NCBI GenBank assembly: GCA_036383515.1
Contig: DASVOE010000137.1
Span: forward strand, 46,174 to 110,173
Reading direction: 5' to 3'
DNA from: CADEDV01 sp036383515
GTDB lineage: Bacteria; Bacteroidota; Bacteroidia; Chitinophagales; Chitinophagaceae
Length of the DNA stretch: 64,000 nt
How positions within the stretch are numbered: position 1 is the first letter of the stretch; the number at the start of each line of letters is the position of its first letter. The notes beneath the pieces are model-generated. The model ran no database searches and was not told where the DNA came from. It was given only the letters and a program-made list of their open reading frames with translations. The translations under genes were made by a program, and so were the position numbers. Shown piece after piece: positions 23,801-32,431 of this stretch.

Positions 23801-24943
23801 TTACCAGTACAATGGCCGTACCAGCGATGCCCCTCTTTTCGTAACATCCCCACAACTGGGATGTGAACTTAAATATCCAACTATCCGGTTGGCTATCACC
23901 GGGTGATAAATAGCATCTATAGGCATGAGATGCTCGTTGCCAAATGCTGCGTAAAGGCTGTCAGGGTGATTGACAACATTTTCTAAGACACAGCTTTCCA
24001 GGAAACGCCACCCCGGTAATTCAGCACTGGAAATAAATATTCTTTTTTCTGCGATAGTTGAAGCGCTTATATAGCCAATAACAGGTTCTGCAGGATTAGT
24101 AAGACATTGAATATTCCCTTTTATCTCGGATGGCTGTGCGTCAAAAATAGTTCCGAGGCTTTCGGTATTTCTTTTCATTAAATCATAAAAATCATAACCG
24201 GCTTTATCCAGCGCATATTGTCTTAACAAAATGCTATACCTGGCGGAGAACCTTTCATCACCTGAATTAATAAAATTTATCGGGCTTTCAAAAATGACAT
24301 CTGATTGCAGTTTGGCCGAGGAGGCCAGCAAAATGCTTTTTGAATTATTATATTTCCAACCGGTATATACTTCTTCCGCCGGAGTCCTTTCCCGCACCGT
24401 ATTATTACTCCTGGTATAGATATATCTTGAATAGAAATAAGCTCGTATTTCCCAGGTTTCATCATAATCCCAGCGGTAATAACGTGTATTTCCAGAAGCA
24501 TCATGTGCGTTAGCATATATTCTTAATCCTTCATCACTTCGTTTCCAGCCAATGCTGTCAATTGCCGGCGTTTGCCTGGCTTTTACATATTCAGACAAGT
24601 ATTCTTTTCCGGCAGATGTACGGATTCGCAACCTGTATTCGTTATTTATTATAATGTTAAGATTAGGAGATGAATAGTTACCATTGCCCGCATGTAACAT
24701 TGATCTCGTGCTATTATCTTTTCCTTCAACCGTTACCTGCGCATTTAATTCGGCTTTGAATCCGGATAAATTAAGTGGTGAGGTCCGGGTAATCCGCACC
24801 GTTGCCGGCCCACCAACTGTCAATATTCCTTCTACTACCATGTATGAAGCAGTTGATGATATTATATCTGGTTCATAGCTTTCTTTACAGGAAAAGCCTG
24901 TAATAAGCAGTAAACATAGAAGGCAATATTTCATCCATTTCAT
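23801..24943 (-). CDS. DUF4249 lipoprotein
   Basis: This 380-residue protein has a lipoprotein signal (KYCLLCLLLITGFSC, Cys at 19) followed by YMVVEGILTVGGPATVRITRTS, the common opening of DUF4249, and a C-terminal LPGWRFLESC and PSCGDVTKRG. DUF4249 proteins sit next to TonB receptors in Bacteroidota and may be their surface partners, as SusD is to SusC. The gene follows the receptor gene with a three-base gap. Confidence 0.85.
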   Translation of the reverse strand: MKWMKYCLLCLLLITGFSCKESYEPDIISSTASYMVVEGILTVGGPATVRITRTSPLNLSGFKAELNAQVTVEGKDNSTRSMLHAGNGNYSSPNLNIIINNEYRLRIRTSAGKEYLSEYVKARQTPAIDSIGWKRSDEGLRIYANAHDASGNTRYYRWDYDETWEIRAYFYSRYIYTRSNNTVRERTPAEEVYTGWKYNNSKSILLASSAKLQSDVIFESPINFINSGDERFSARYSILLRQYALDKAGYDFYDLMKRNTESLGTIFDAQPSEIKGNIQCLTNPAEPVIGYISASTIAEKRIFISSAELPGWRFLESCVLENVVNHPDSLYAAFGNEHLMPIDAIYHPVIANRIVGYLSSHPSCGDVTKRGASLVRPLYW

Positions 24944-24946
24944 AAT

Positions 24947-27706
24947 TTAAAAACGAATATTGAAGTTAACAAAAGGGATGATGCTTCCAAAGATGGAGAG
25001 CTTGTAACCATTTACAAAACCGTTCTCAGAAATAAAATAAACGGAATACGGATTTTTTCTTCCCAGCATATTATAGAGGCCAATGGTCCATGAATTATGT
25101 GTCTTTTGGTGTTCCTTATGATTACCTTCTATGTTCATAGAAAAGTCGGTCCGTATATAATCAGGTATTCTGTAAACATTCCTGTCTGAATATAAAACTC
25201 TTACTGAACCTGCATAAGAATAACGGCCTATCGGTAAGGTAATAGGACGCCCCGTACTATAGGTCGAATTTAGTGACAAGCTGAAACGATGATTCACCCT
25301 GAATGTACCCATGACTGTAACATCGTGAGGTTTATCATAATTGGCCGGATAATATTTCCCGTTATTGACCGGTACGGAAGGATCTGTATCCGAAGATTTG
25401 AGTAAAATGCGTGAATACGTATAGCTGATCCATCCATTAAGCTTTCCACCGGGTTTTTTTATAAGCAGTTCTGCCCCGTATGCTTTCCCCTTTGTATTAA
25501 TCACTTCCGTTTCTATATTATGATTCATAACAAGCGTAGCACCAGGTTTATAATCCAGGTAATCACGGATCCGCTTATAGTAGATTTCTACTGATGTTTC
25601 AATAGTATTTGACTTAAGATTTTTATAAAAGCCAAGCGATACCTGGTCACCCTGCTGGGGTTTAATATTGGGGTCACTTAATTTCCATATATCGGTAGGT
25701 GCAATAGCCGTTGTGTTAGACAACATATGTATATATTGCCTTTGGGAATTATATCCCGCTTTTATAGAAAAACTATTGGTGAAAGCATACCTGATTGAAA
25801 AGCGGATTTCAGGTCCGCCGTATGTTTTTATGATTTTGCCTTGACTATACGTTTTTGTTTCAACAAGATTGACAGCAGATACAGGTAAACCCGGTGCATA
25901 ATAATTGATCTGCTGGGGACCAAGATAATTGTACAGCGAATAACGAAGCCCTGTATTTACTGATAGTTTATTGGACGGATTAAAGCGATGAGTAATATAA
26001 ATACCGCTTTCCAATGCCTGTTCAGCATCCACTTTGTCAGGTCTTATTGCAGAATTATTTCCTCTTGGATCGAATGATCCGGGATTTAATTTATAAAGTA
26101 AAGTACTGGCACCGAAATCGAACGAATGCCGTTGATTTTTGTAATAAACAAAATTTGTTTTAGCATATAACTGCTGTATCTTGAATTGGAGCGTAAAAGC
26201 ATTTACTTTATTATTCTCGCTGTACACTTTGTACCCGTATTCGTCTGCTCCGGCAATAAATACTGCATTCAGTTTGTTATTGAAACTTTTTTTCCATTTT
26301 ATGTTTATGTTGCGGTTACTATACCCGTATACTGTATCACTGTTCAATGAAAACCGGTCATTACTGAAATAGCCGTTAAGGTATAATTGACTAGAACTGT
26401 CTATGTGGTGATTAATACCAATATTTACATCCTGGAAAGAGGCCCTGCTGTTTTTATATTCATCCGGTAGTAAATTGAGCAGCCAGTTAGCATACGTTGT
26501 ACGACCACCAAAGATGAACGATGTTTTCTCATTTCCCAATGGTCCTTCAAGATGTAGCCTGCTGGTAACAACACCAACACCTGCCGAGCCTGTGATCTTT
26601 TTCTTATTACCCTCCCGGCTGGTAACATCCAGCACAGATGAAAGACGACCACCAAACCGGGCAGGTATGCTGCTTTTATAGAGCTCTATATCTTTTATGA
26701 GTTCAGGATTAAAAGCAGAGAACATCCCGAAGAAGTGAGAAGGATTATAGATATTCGCATCGTTAAATAATATAAGGTTTTGGTCGGCAGAACCTCCTCT
26801 TACATTAAATCCTGTACTAGCTTCTCCCACTGTTTTAACACCCGGCAATGTGGTTATAATCCGTAATACGTCTGTCTCGCCAAACAAGGATGGCACCCGC
26901 CGGATACTTTCAATAGTAAGTCTTTCAACTCCCAACTGTACCTGCATCACATTACTTGTTTTCCTGGCAGAGATTACCACTTCCTTTAACGTAACGACCT
27001 GTTCAGGAATATCGGCATCCATTTTTCCATCGCCATATACCATGAGTTGGAGGTGTGTATCTTTCATACCTATGGCCAGTATATTCAATGTATGCTTGCC
27101 TGCAGGAATAGTTAGTGAGTAAGATCCGTATGCATCAGTTGTAGTAGCATACGTGTTATTGATAAAAACCGATGCATTCACCAATGCTTCGCCTGTTTTT
27201 GCATTACGTATAGTTCCGGCAATAATCGCATCTCCTTTGAGTGCATTCGTTCTTGGTCCGATCTCGTATAATTTGTTTACCGAAGTAACTTTTCCTGTTT
27301 TCTGCTGCTGCAAGCCATAGTCAACCACTGTGTCTTTACTAACGACAGCGGATGATTGGTTTGTCTGAGGAAAAAAATCAGCGGGTAATACAGTAACCAG
27401 TTTCAGTCCTTTCGTAATGAATATCCTGTTCATCTTATCAACTGCAAACTGCAGGTCTATATTCTTTAAAGCTTTTGCCAGTGCCTGCTGTAATGGTTCG
27501 TCTTTAAAAATCATTGTTATAAATATCGAATCCACCTGGAGCGGGTCGTAATAAAACAAACAAGTGGTTTGTGCTTCAATACGATTAAAAAATTCTTTAA
27601 GAGAAGTATTTTGGAATTCTCCATTTACCATAAACGGTTTCGTTTCCTGCGCTTCACACCGGAACCATAATATATAAAAGCAGGCTATAAAAAGAAACCT
27701 TTTCAT
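24947..27706 (-). CDS. TonB-dependent outer-membrane receptor with STN and carboxypeptidase-like N-terminal domains
   Basis: This 919-residue protein has a signal peptide, an STN domain (NTSLKEFFNRIEAQTTCLFYY to about residue 90), a carboxypeptidase-regulatory-like domain (IAGTIRNAKTGEALVNASV), a plug (GETDVLRIITTLPGVKTVGE) and a beta-barrel ending NFNIRF. An STN domain usually interacts with a FecR-type anti-sigma factor, but none is next to it. It leads the receptor, DUF4249 and MG2 row. The ligand is unknown; the absence of SusD argues against a classical polysaccharide system. Confidence 0.9.
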   Translation of the reverse strand: MKRFLFIACFYILWFRCEAQETKPFMVNGEFQNTSLKEFFNRIEAQTTCLFYYDPLQVDSIFITMIFKDEPLQQALAKALKNIDLQFAVDKMNRIFITKGLKLVTVLPADFFPQTNQSSAVVSKDTVVDYGLQQQKTGKVTSVNKLYEIGPRTNALKGDAIIAGTIRNAKTGEALVNASVFINNTYATTTDAYGSYSLTIPAGKHTLNILAIGMKDTHLQLMVYGDGKMDADIPEQVVTLKEVVISARKTSNVMQVQLGVERLTIESIRRVPSLFGETDVLRIITTLPGVKTVGEASTGFNVRGGSADQNLILFNDANIYNPSHFFGMFSAFNPELIKDIELYKSSIPARFGGRLSSVLDVTSREGNKKKITGSAGVGVVTSRLHLEGPLGNEKTSFIFGGRTTYANWLLNLLPDEYKNSRASFQDVNIGINHHIDSSSQLYLNGYFSNDRFSLNSDTVYGYSNRNINIKWKKSFNNKLNAVFIAGADEYGYKVYSENNKVNAFTLQFKIQQLYAKTNFVYYKNQRHSFDFGASTLLYKLNPGSFDPRGNNSAIRPDKVDAEQALESGIYITHRFNPSNKLSVNTGLRYSLYNYLGPQQINYYAPGLPVSAVNLVETKTYSQGKIIKTYGGPEIRFSIRYAFTNSFSIKAGYNSQRQYIHMLSNTTAIAPTDIWKLSDPNIKPQQGDQVSLGFYKNLKSNTIETSVEIYYKRIRDYLDYKPGATLVMNHNIETEVINTKGKAYGAELLIKKPGGKLNGWISYTYSRILLKSSDTDPSVPVNNGKYYPANYDKPHDVTVMGTFRVNHRFSLSLNSTYSTGRPITLPIGRYSYAGSVRVLYSDRNVYRIPDYIRTDFSMNIEGNHKEHQKTHNSWTIGLYNMLGRKNPYSVYFISENGFVNGYKLSIFGSIIPFVNFNIRF

Positions 27707-27710
27707 ACCA

Positions 27711-28421
27711 CTACAGTTGATTATAATATTGTGTAAGACTTACAATGAATTTCTCAGCGTTTCCCTTATACCGTAGGTTGTGCTGATTTTTATACTCGTT
27801 TAGTGCCTGGCTTTTATCTTTTAATATATCCAACAGGTCCTTTTGTCTTTTAACCGGCCTGTATTCTTCATTCTTCCTGACAAAGAATTTTTCGGTTAAA
27901 ACGAATTGCCTTATTAATTGCCGGTCTTCAATTTTTTCTTCCAGCAATTTGAAGCTTTTCTTATACAGTACCGCTTTGCCATCCTGGAGAAGCTGGTAAA
28001 AGCCTTTTTGAATGATCCCCTTTTTATCTTCCCGGAGATAAACAAATACTTCCCCATTTATAATAAACTGACTTACTCTTTCACTAAACAGTACTGCGGG
28101 AATATTACTGGGGTGATTGACAATAAGCTCATCCCGGGATATATCATACAGTAACGGAATGTTATGATACCATAAGCCATCGTATAAGACAGCTCCATTA
28201 CTCCATTTAGTAACGTTATAGAAAGGATGGCCTTGTATAGAAGAAGAATATGAATAGAATTGCCGGCCGTTATATAGCGGAGAGTTCCCTTTTTGCGCTG
28301 CAAAATATATACTGATGAGACTATCAGTTGCCTGAACAGTGTTTATGTTCAATGTATCCGGCAACTGGCCAGCAACCCTTGCAAAGGGGAAGAAAAGTAA
28401 AAGGATTAATAGTTTTGGCAT
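27711..28421 (-). CDS. Secreted protein of unknown function upstream of the TonB receptor
   Basis: I prefer the ATG at 28421 (MPKLLILLLFFPFARVAGQLP), which starts a clean signal peptide; the longer frame adds 13 residues before it. The mature part, about 217 residues, has SPLYNGRQFYSYSSSIQGHPFY and a beta-rich middle (GEVFVYLREDKKGIIQKGFY). The end, YKNQHNLRYKGNAEKF, is basic. I do not recognise the family. It ends 4 bases before the receptor start, so it is probably the first gene of that operon and may act with it in the envelope. Confidence 0.6.
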   Translation of the reverse strand: MPKLLILLLFFPFARVAGQLPDTLNINTVQATDSLISIYFAAQKGNSPLYNGRQFYSYSSSIQGHPFYNVTKWSNGAVLYDGLWYHNIPLLYDISRDELIVNHPSNIPAVLFSERVSQFIINGEVFVYLREDKKGIIQKGFYQLLQDGKAVLYKKSFKLLEEKIEDRQLIRQFVLTEKFFVRKNEEYRPVKRQKDLLDILKDKSQALNEYKNQHNLRYKGNAEKFIVSLTQYYNQL

Positions 28422-28524
28422 GATTTCATTACAAATACTAAATATAATACAAACAGGCATGCAAATGCTTCCTTTTATATTTATTTACGCCCGGTTTTTC
28501 AAAAAGCTGCACAATCAGAAATTA

Positions 28525-31155
28525 TTAATTTTTCTGCATACCATTACCTCCATATTCACTAATCAATTCTGCTACTAAAGCTGTCCAGCCAGTCTGATGA
28601 CTGGCGCCTAATCCTCTTCCTGTGTCGCCATGAAAATATTCATAGAAAGTAAGCAGGTGTTCATTACCAGGTAGTTTATAGAACCAGGTGTAATCTCCAT
28701 ATAAACGCCGGCTGCCTTCTTTATCTTTTTCAAATAAACTGATGACTCTTTTTGTCAACTCTGTAGCCACCTGGGTAAGATTGAGGGTTTTGCCAGAGCC
28801 GGTTGGAAATTCAACAAGTAATTCATTACCATAAAATTCACCATACTTTCGGATGGATTGAATAATCAGGAAATTGATTGGCATCCACACAGGTCCCCGC
28901 CAGTTAGAATTGCCACCAAACATATCCGAAGTAGAATCACCAGGGTCATATTTTATCGTATAAATGATGCCATCTACTGTTACTGAGTAAGGATTTTTTT
29001 CATGATATTTTGATAAGGCCCGGATACCACCCTCTGATAAAAATTCATCTTCATCCAGTAATCGTTTCAACAAATCGATCAATCTCTCTTTGGGGACCAA
29101 CGATAATAGTATTTCACCATCCTTACTTCGTTCTTCGTTTGGCCAGAACCGGTTATTGTTCTTTCTGAAATTTTCAAACCAGGTAGTTCGTTTTTTAAAA
29201 TCTGTCAGGCTATCCATTACCTGCTTACTGATAGTAGAAACTGCATAGAGAGATGTAACACCTACTACTGATTGAATACGTAAGGGTATCGGTTCCGCAC
29301 CCGTTACGCATAAGATATCGTAAAAGAATTTATCTTCTTCATTCCATAAGCCATGTTCATTAAGTGATTCTGCAATCAATATAAAGTGTTCAAAGAATTT
29401 GGTGGCAGTATCCTCAAATGATTGATCCTGCATAGCTATCTCCACAGCCATATCCATCATGTCGAGCGCAAAGGTACCCATCCAGCTGGTGCCATCAGCC
29501 TGTTCTAATTGCATCTCTCCCGGAAAATGAAAGCTCCGGTTAAACACACCAATATTATCAAGCCCGAGGAAACCTCCTTCAAAAATGTTATTGCCGTTTA
29601 TATCTTTCCGGTTGATCCACCAGGTAAAATTGATAAGCAGTTTTTGAAATACTTTTTTCAGGAATACAATATCGCCTTTCCCTGTTTGCTTTTTTTCAAT
29701 ATTATATACCTGCATCGCCGCCCATGCCTGCACTGGCGGATTCACATCGCTGAAGTTCCATTCATAAGAAGGTAATTGTCCATCAGGTTTCATATACCAT
29801 TCCCGCATCACCAGCAATAGCTGGTGTTTGGCAAAAGTGGGATCTACCACAGCCATCGAAATACATTGGAAAGCAAGATCCCATGCGGCATACCATGGAT
29901 ACTCCCATTTATCGGGCATCATAATAATATCCTGGTTTTTCAGGTGCGTCCAATCCTTATTGCGACCCGTCATTTTTATCGGGCTAACAGGAGTAATGCC
30001 GTCGGTAGAGCTTAGCCATTTCTCTACATCAAAATGATAATACTGTTTACTCCATAGCACACCGGCCAATGCCTGTCGCTGTATTTGTGCCATATCAGCA
30101 CTCATTCCTTTTGGAAGAATAGCTGCATAAAAATCATCAGCTTCTTGTTTGCGTAGCGTGAATATATCTTTGAACCCGGGAAAAAAAGCATTGTCGGTCT
30201 GCTTGCTGGAAAGCCTGCAATAAATTGTTTGGGTAGCTCCGGCAGCTATTTTCATTTCATAAACCGGCGAGAATTTAGTTCCTGATTTCTTTTTAGAAAG
30301 TTCAGCAAGATTTTCCCCTTCAATGATGGCGGTATGAAAAGCATCTTTTACATAAATGCTTTCATTGGATTCGCCTGTTACGATGGCAGTATTGGTTTCG
30401 TTTTCAGTGAACAGTGTTTTATCCGCTGTCTGGAAATAAAAATAATAATCCCCCAACCGCTCATGTTCAGCTTTCACGGAGGTTTTATTGAGCAGGCTGA
30501 TCGATGGTTTTTCTTTTAATGATCCATGTTTCCAGCGATTATAAAACCACAACGTTGGTAACACAGTAATGTTGGCAGCTTTGCTATAGCGGTTGGTAAT
30601 GTCGATCTTAATAAAAATATCCTGTGCACTTTGTTTGGCATACGTAACCAGTACATCAAAATACTGGCTATCATCAAATACACCTGTATCCAATATTTCA
30701 TACTCAGGATCAAGGCGACCCCGTTTGCTATTCTCTTCGCGGAGTTTGTTATAAGGGAAGGCCTGTTGCGGGTATTTATACAAATACTCCATGTAGTAAT
30801 GTGTAGGAATATTATCGAGGTAATAATATAATTCCTTCACATCCTCTCCGTGATTACCCTGCGGGTTACTTAATCCGAATAATCTTTCTTTTAAAATGGG
30901 ATCATTGCCATTCCATAGCGCCACACAAAAACAAAGATTGCCAAAGAAATCCGACATGCCGGCGAGCCCATCTTCTCCCCATAAATAAGACCGGCAATGT
31001 GCATGATCAAAAGGGAAGTAATGCCATGCATCACCATGCACACTATAATCTTCTCTCACCGTTCCCCATTGCCTTTCACTCAGGTAGGGACCCCATTGTG
31101 CCAAAGGAACAGTCTTGGATGAATTTACTGCCAGTCGCTGGTGTTCTGCTGTCAT
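28525..31155 (-). CDS. GH63-like glucosidase (MGH1-type)
   Basis: This 876-residue protein resembles the large glycoside hydrolases of family 63 and MGH1-like types: NKDWTHLKNQDIIMMPDKWEY, WYAAWDLAFQCISMAVVDP and GGNSNWRGPVWMPINFLIIQ are the conserved (alpha/alpha)6-barrel blocks with carboxylate side chains. No signal peptide is visible, so it is probably cytosolic and acts on short alpha-glucosides. Exact substrate and family number are inferred. It stands 98 bases from the amidase gene and may be transcribed alone. Confidence 0.8.
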   Translation of the reverse strand: MTAEHQRLAVNSSKTVPLAQWGPYLSERQWGTVREDYSVHGDAWHYFPFDHAHCRSYLWGEDGLAGMSDFFGNLCFCVALWNGNDPILKERLFGLSNPQGNHGEDVKELYYYLDNIPTHYYMEYLYKYPQQAFPYNKLREENSKRGRLDPEYEILDTGVFDDSQYFDVLVTYAKQSAQDIFIKIDITNRYSKAANITVLPTLWFYNRWKHGSLKEKPSISLLNKTSVKAEHERLGDYYFYFQTADKTLFTENETNTAIVTGESNESIYVKDAFHTAIIEGENLAELSKKKSGTKFSPVYEMKIAAGATQTIYCRLSSKQTDNAFFPGFKDIFTLRKQEADDFYAAILPKGMSADMAQIQRQALAGVLWSKQYYHFDVEKWLSSTDGITPVSPIKMTGRNKDWTHLKNQDIIMMPDKWEYPWYAAWDLAFQCISMAVVDPTFAKHQLLLVMREWYMKPDGQLPSYEWNFSDVNPPVQAWAAMQVYNIEKKQTGKGDIVFLKKVFQKLLINFTWWINRKDINGNNIFEGGFLGLDNIGVFNRSFHFPGEMQLEQADGTSWMGTFALDMMDMAVEIAMQDQSFEDTATKFFEHFILIAESLNEHGLWNEEDKFFYDILCVTGAEPIPLRIQSVVGVTSLYAVSTISKQVMDSLTDFKKRTTWFENFRKNNNRFWPNEERSKDGEILLSLVPKERLIDLLKRLLDEDEFLSEGGIRALSKYHEKNPYSVTVDGIIYTIKYDPGDSTSDMFGGNSNWRGPVWMPINFLIIQSIRKYGEFYGNELLVEFPTGSGKTLNLTQVATELTKRVISLFEKDKEGSRRLYGDYTWFYKLPGNEHLLTFYEYFHGDTGRGLGASHQTGWTALVAELISEYGGNGMQKN

Positions 31156-31253
31156 ACTACTCAGTTAAGTCAAAAAAAAATCAATCCATATGGCTACTAG
31201 CAAATGGTGAAGATAAAATTTTAACAACAAATGGAATGAGAGCAGAACGGGTA

Positions 31254-32060
31254 TTAATATTTTCGGCTGAGCTGGTACAACACTTTTTCCTGTTCAGGAT
31301 TGAGGCCTTTTGTAGTATCCTGCAACCAATGTCTTTTAAATCCTATAATAGCGGCAGTAGTATCTTTCATATCAAAACCAATAATCCGCAAAGCAGTTAA
31401 ACGATCGAAAGAGGAAGGCACAGCTACATTCGTTGTATCGCCCCACCATAAACCATATCCCTGGTCTGCCAGTTGTTTCCAGGGAAACCGCCAGTTAGGA
31501 TCATTCTTCCTTGTTGGCGCAATATCACCGTGTCCTATAAAATTAGCTGTGGGGATATTAAAGGTTCTTTTTAATCGTCCCAGTAAATCCATCAGGCTTT
31601 GGATCTGTTTTTCGGTAAAATATTCAAACCCGTTATTATCAATTTCAATACCTATGCTTGACGAGTTGATATCAGTAGCATTTCCCCATTTACTTACACC
31701 TGCATGGTGTGCCCTGAGTAAATCATTTAGCATGTGATATACGGTACCATCTTCACAGATCACATAATGAGCACTTACCTGGGTGCGGGGCAACGTAAAT
31801 GTTTTTAAAGTTTGTTCGCAACTATTTTGTGCTGTATGGTGAATGATCACATAGTTGGGCCGGCGCATGGAAAGGTTAGTCGTACCCACAAACTGATCTG
31901 CATATGACAGGCCGGCTGAATCATTCAACGGATATTTTTCCAGCAATTTTGCAAATTCCTTTACTTGCTTTTTATAGCTTTTATTAGTGTCGCTGTAAGG
32001 TTTGGGAGAACAGGCGATAACCATCATGGTTATTATCAGCATTAACGATACCAGTTTCAT
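31254..32060 (-). CDS. N-acetylmuramoyl-L-alanine amidase (Amidase_2), lipoprotein
   Basis: This 268-residue protein has a lipoprotein signal (KLVSLMLIITMMVIAC, Cys at 17), so it is anchored to a membrane in the periplasm. NYVIIHHTAQNS gives the first zinc His, DLLRAHHAGVSKWG the second region and FIGHGDIAPTRKNDPN the third ligand and Lys. SIGIEIDNNGFEYF is the conserved core of the AmpD/Amidase_2 fold. It cleaves the amide between MurNAc and peptide. The length is normal. Confidence 0.9.
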   Translation of the reverse strand: MKLVSLMLIITMMVIACSPKPYSDTNKSYKKQVKEFAKLLEKYPLNDSAGLSYADQFVGTTNLSMRRPNYVIIHHTAQNSCEQTLKTFTLPRTQVSAHYVICEDGTVYHMLNDLLRAHHAGVSKWGNATDINSSSIGIEIDNNGFEYFTEKQIQSLMDLLGRLKRTFNIPTANFIGHGDIAPTRKNDPNWRFPWKQLADQGYGLWWGDTTNVAVPSSFDRLTALRIIGFDMKDTTAAIIGFKRHWLQDTTKGLNPEQEKVLYQLSRKY

Positions 32061-32162
32061 AAGCAGTGTTGTAGATTTTTTATCATTATTATAATTACCG
32101 ATAAAAATACGTACAAAATATTTTCTGCTTTGAAAAAGGTTTGAATAAATAAAACAACTATT

Positions 32163-32340
32163 TGCTTAGTAGTTGGTGTAACTGTTTTGCGTTGGTGATC
32201 GCATGACCTTCAGCGGTATTATCGAAATAAAAAAAGCCTGTTTCACTTTCTTTTTACGCTGCGCTTCTTTTCCCAGCGCCTGCAGCTTGCCGGTAGAATA
32301 ACCTATCCACCATTTCATAATATCCTTTTCATAGCCTATA
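32163..32340 (-). pseudogene. Frameshifted C-terminal fragment of a DUF72-type gene
   Basis: On the minus strand the frame reads a stretch ending IMKWWIGYSTGKLQALGKEA, then after a run of seven T bases the C-terminal end continues one base out of phase as YFDNTAEGHAITNAKQL and stops at 32163. The phrase DNTAEGHAITNA matches the end of DUF72 proteins. One missing T in the homopolymer would restore the frame, so it is a frameshift, possibly a sequencing artefact. A stop codon lies upstream, so only the last part of the gene is left. Confidence 0.5.
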
Positions 32341-32390
32341 CAAAAAGAACACCAGTCACTATCTTTTATTATTCATTAATACCAATAAAA

Positions 32391-32412
32391 AATGCCGGCT
32401 TACCGGCATCAT
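32391..32412 (-). terminator. Intrinsic terminator after the icmF gene
   Basis: On the minus strand ATGCCGG pairs with CCGGCAT around a TAAG-like loop, followed by a T-run (ATTTTTT). It lies about 20-40 bases beyond the icmF stop codon. This is a good rho-independent terminator. Confidence 0.75.
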
Positions 32413-32431
32413 TATTCATTCGGAAATTATT

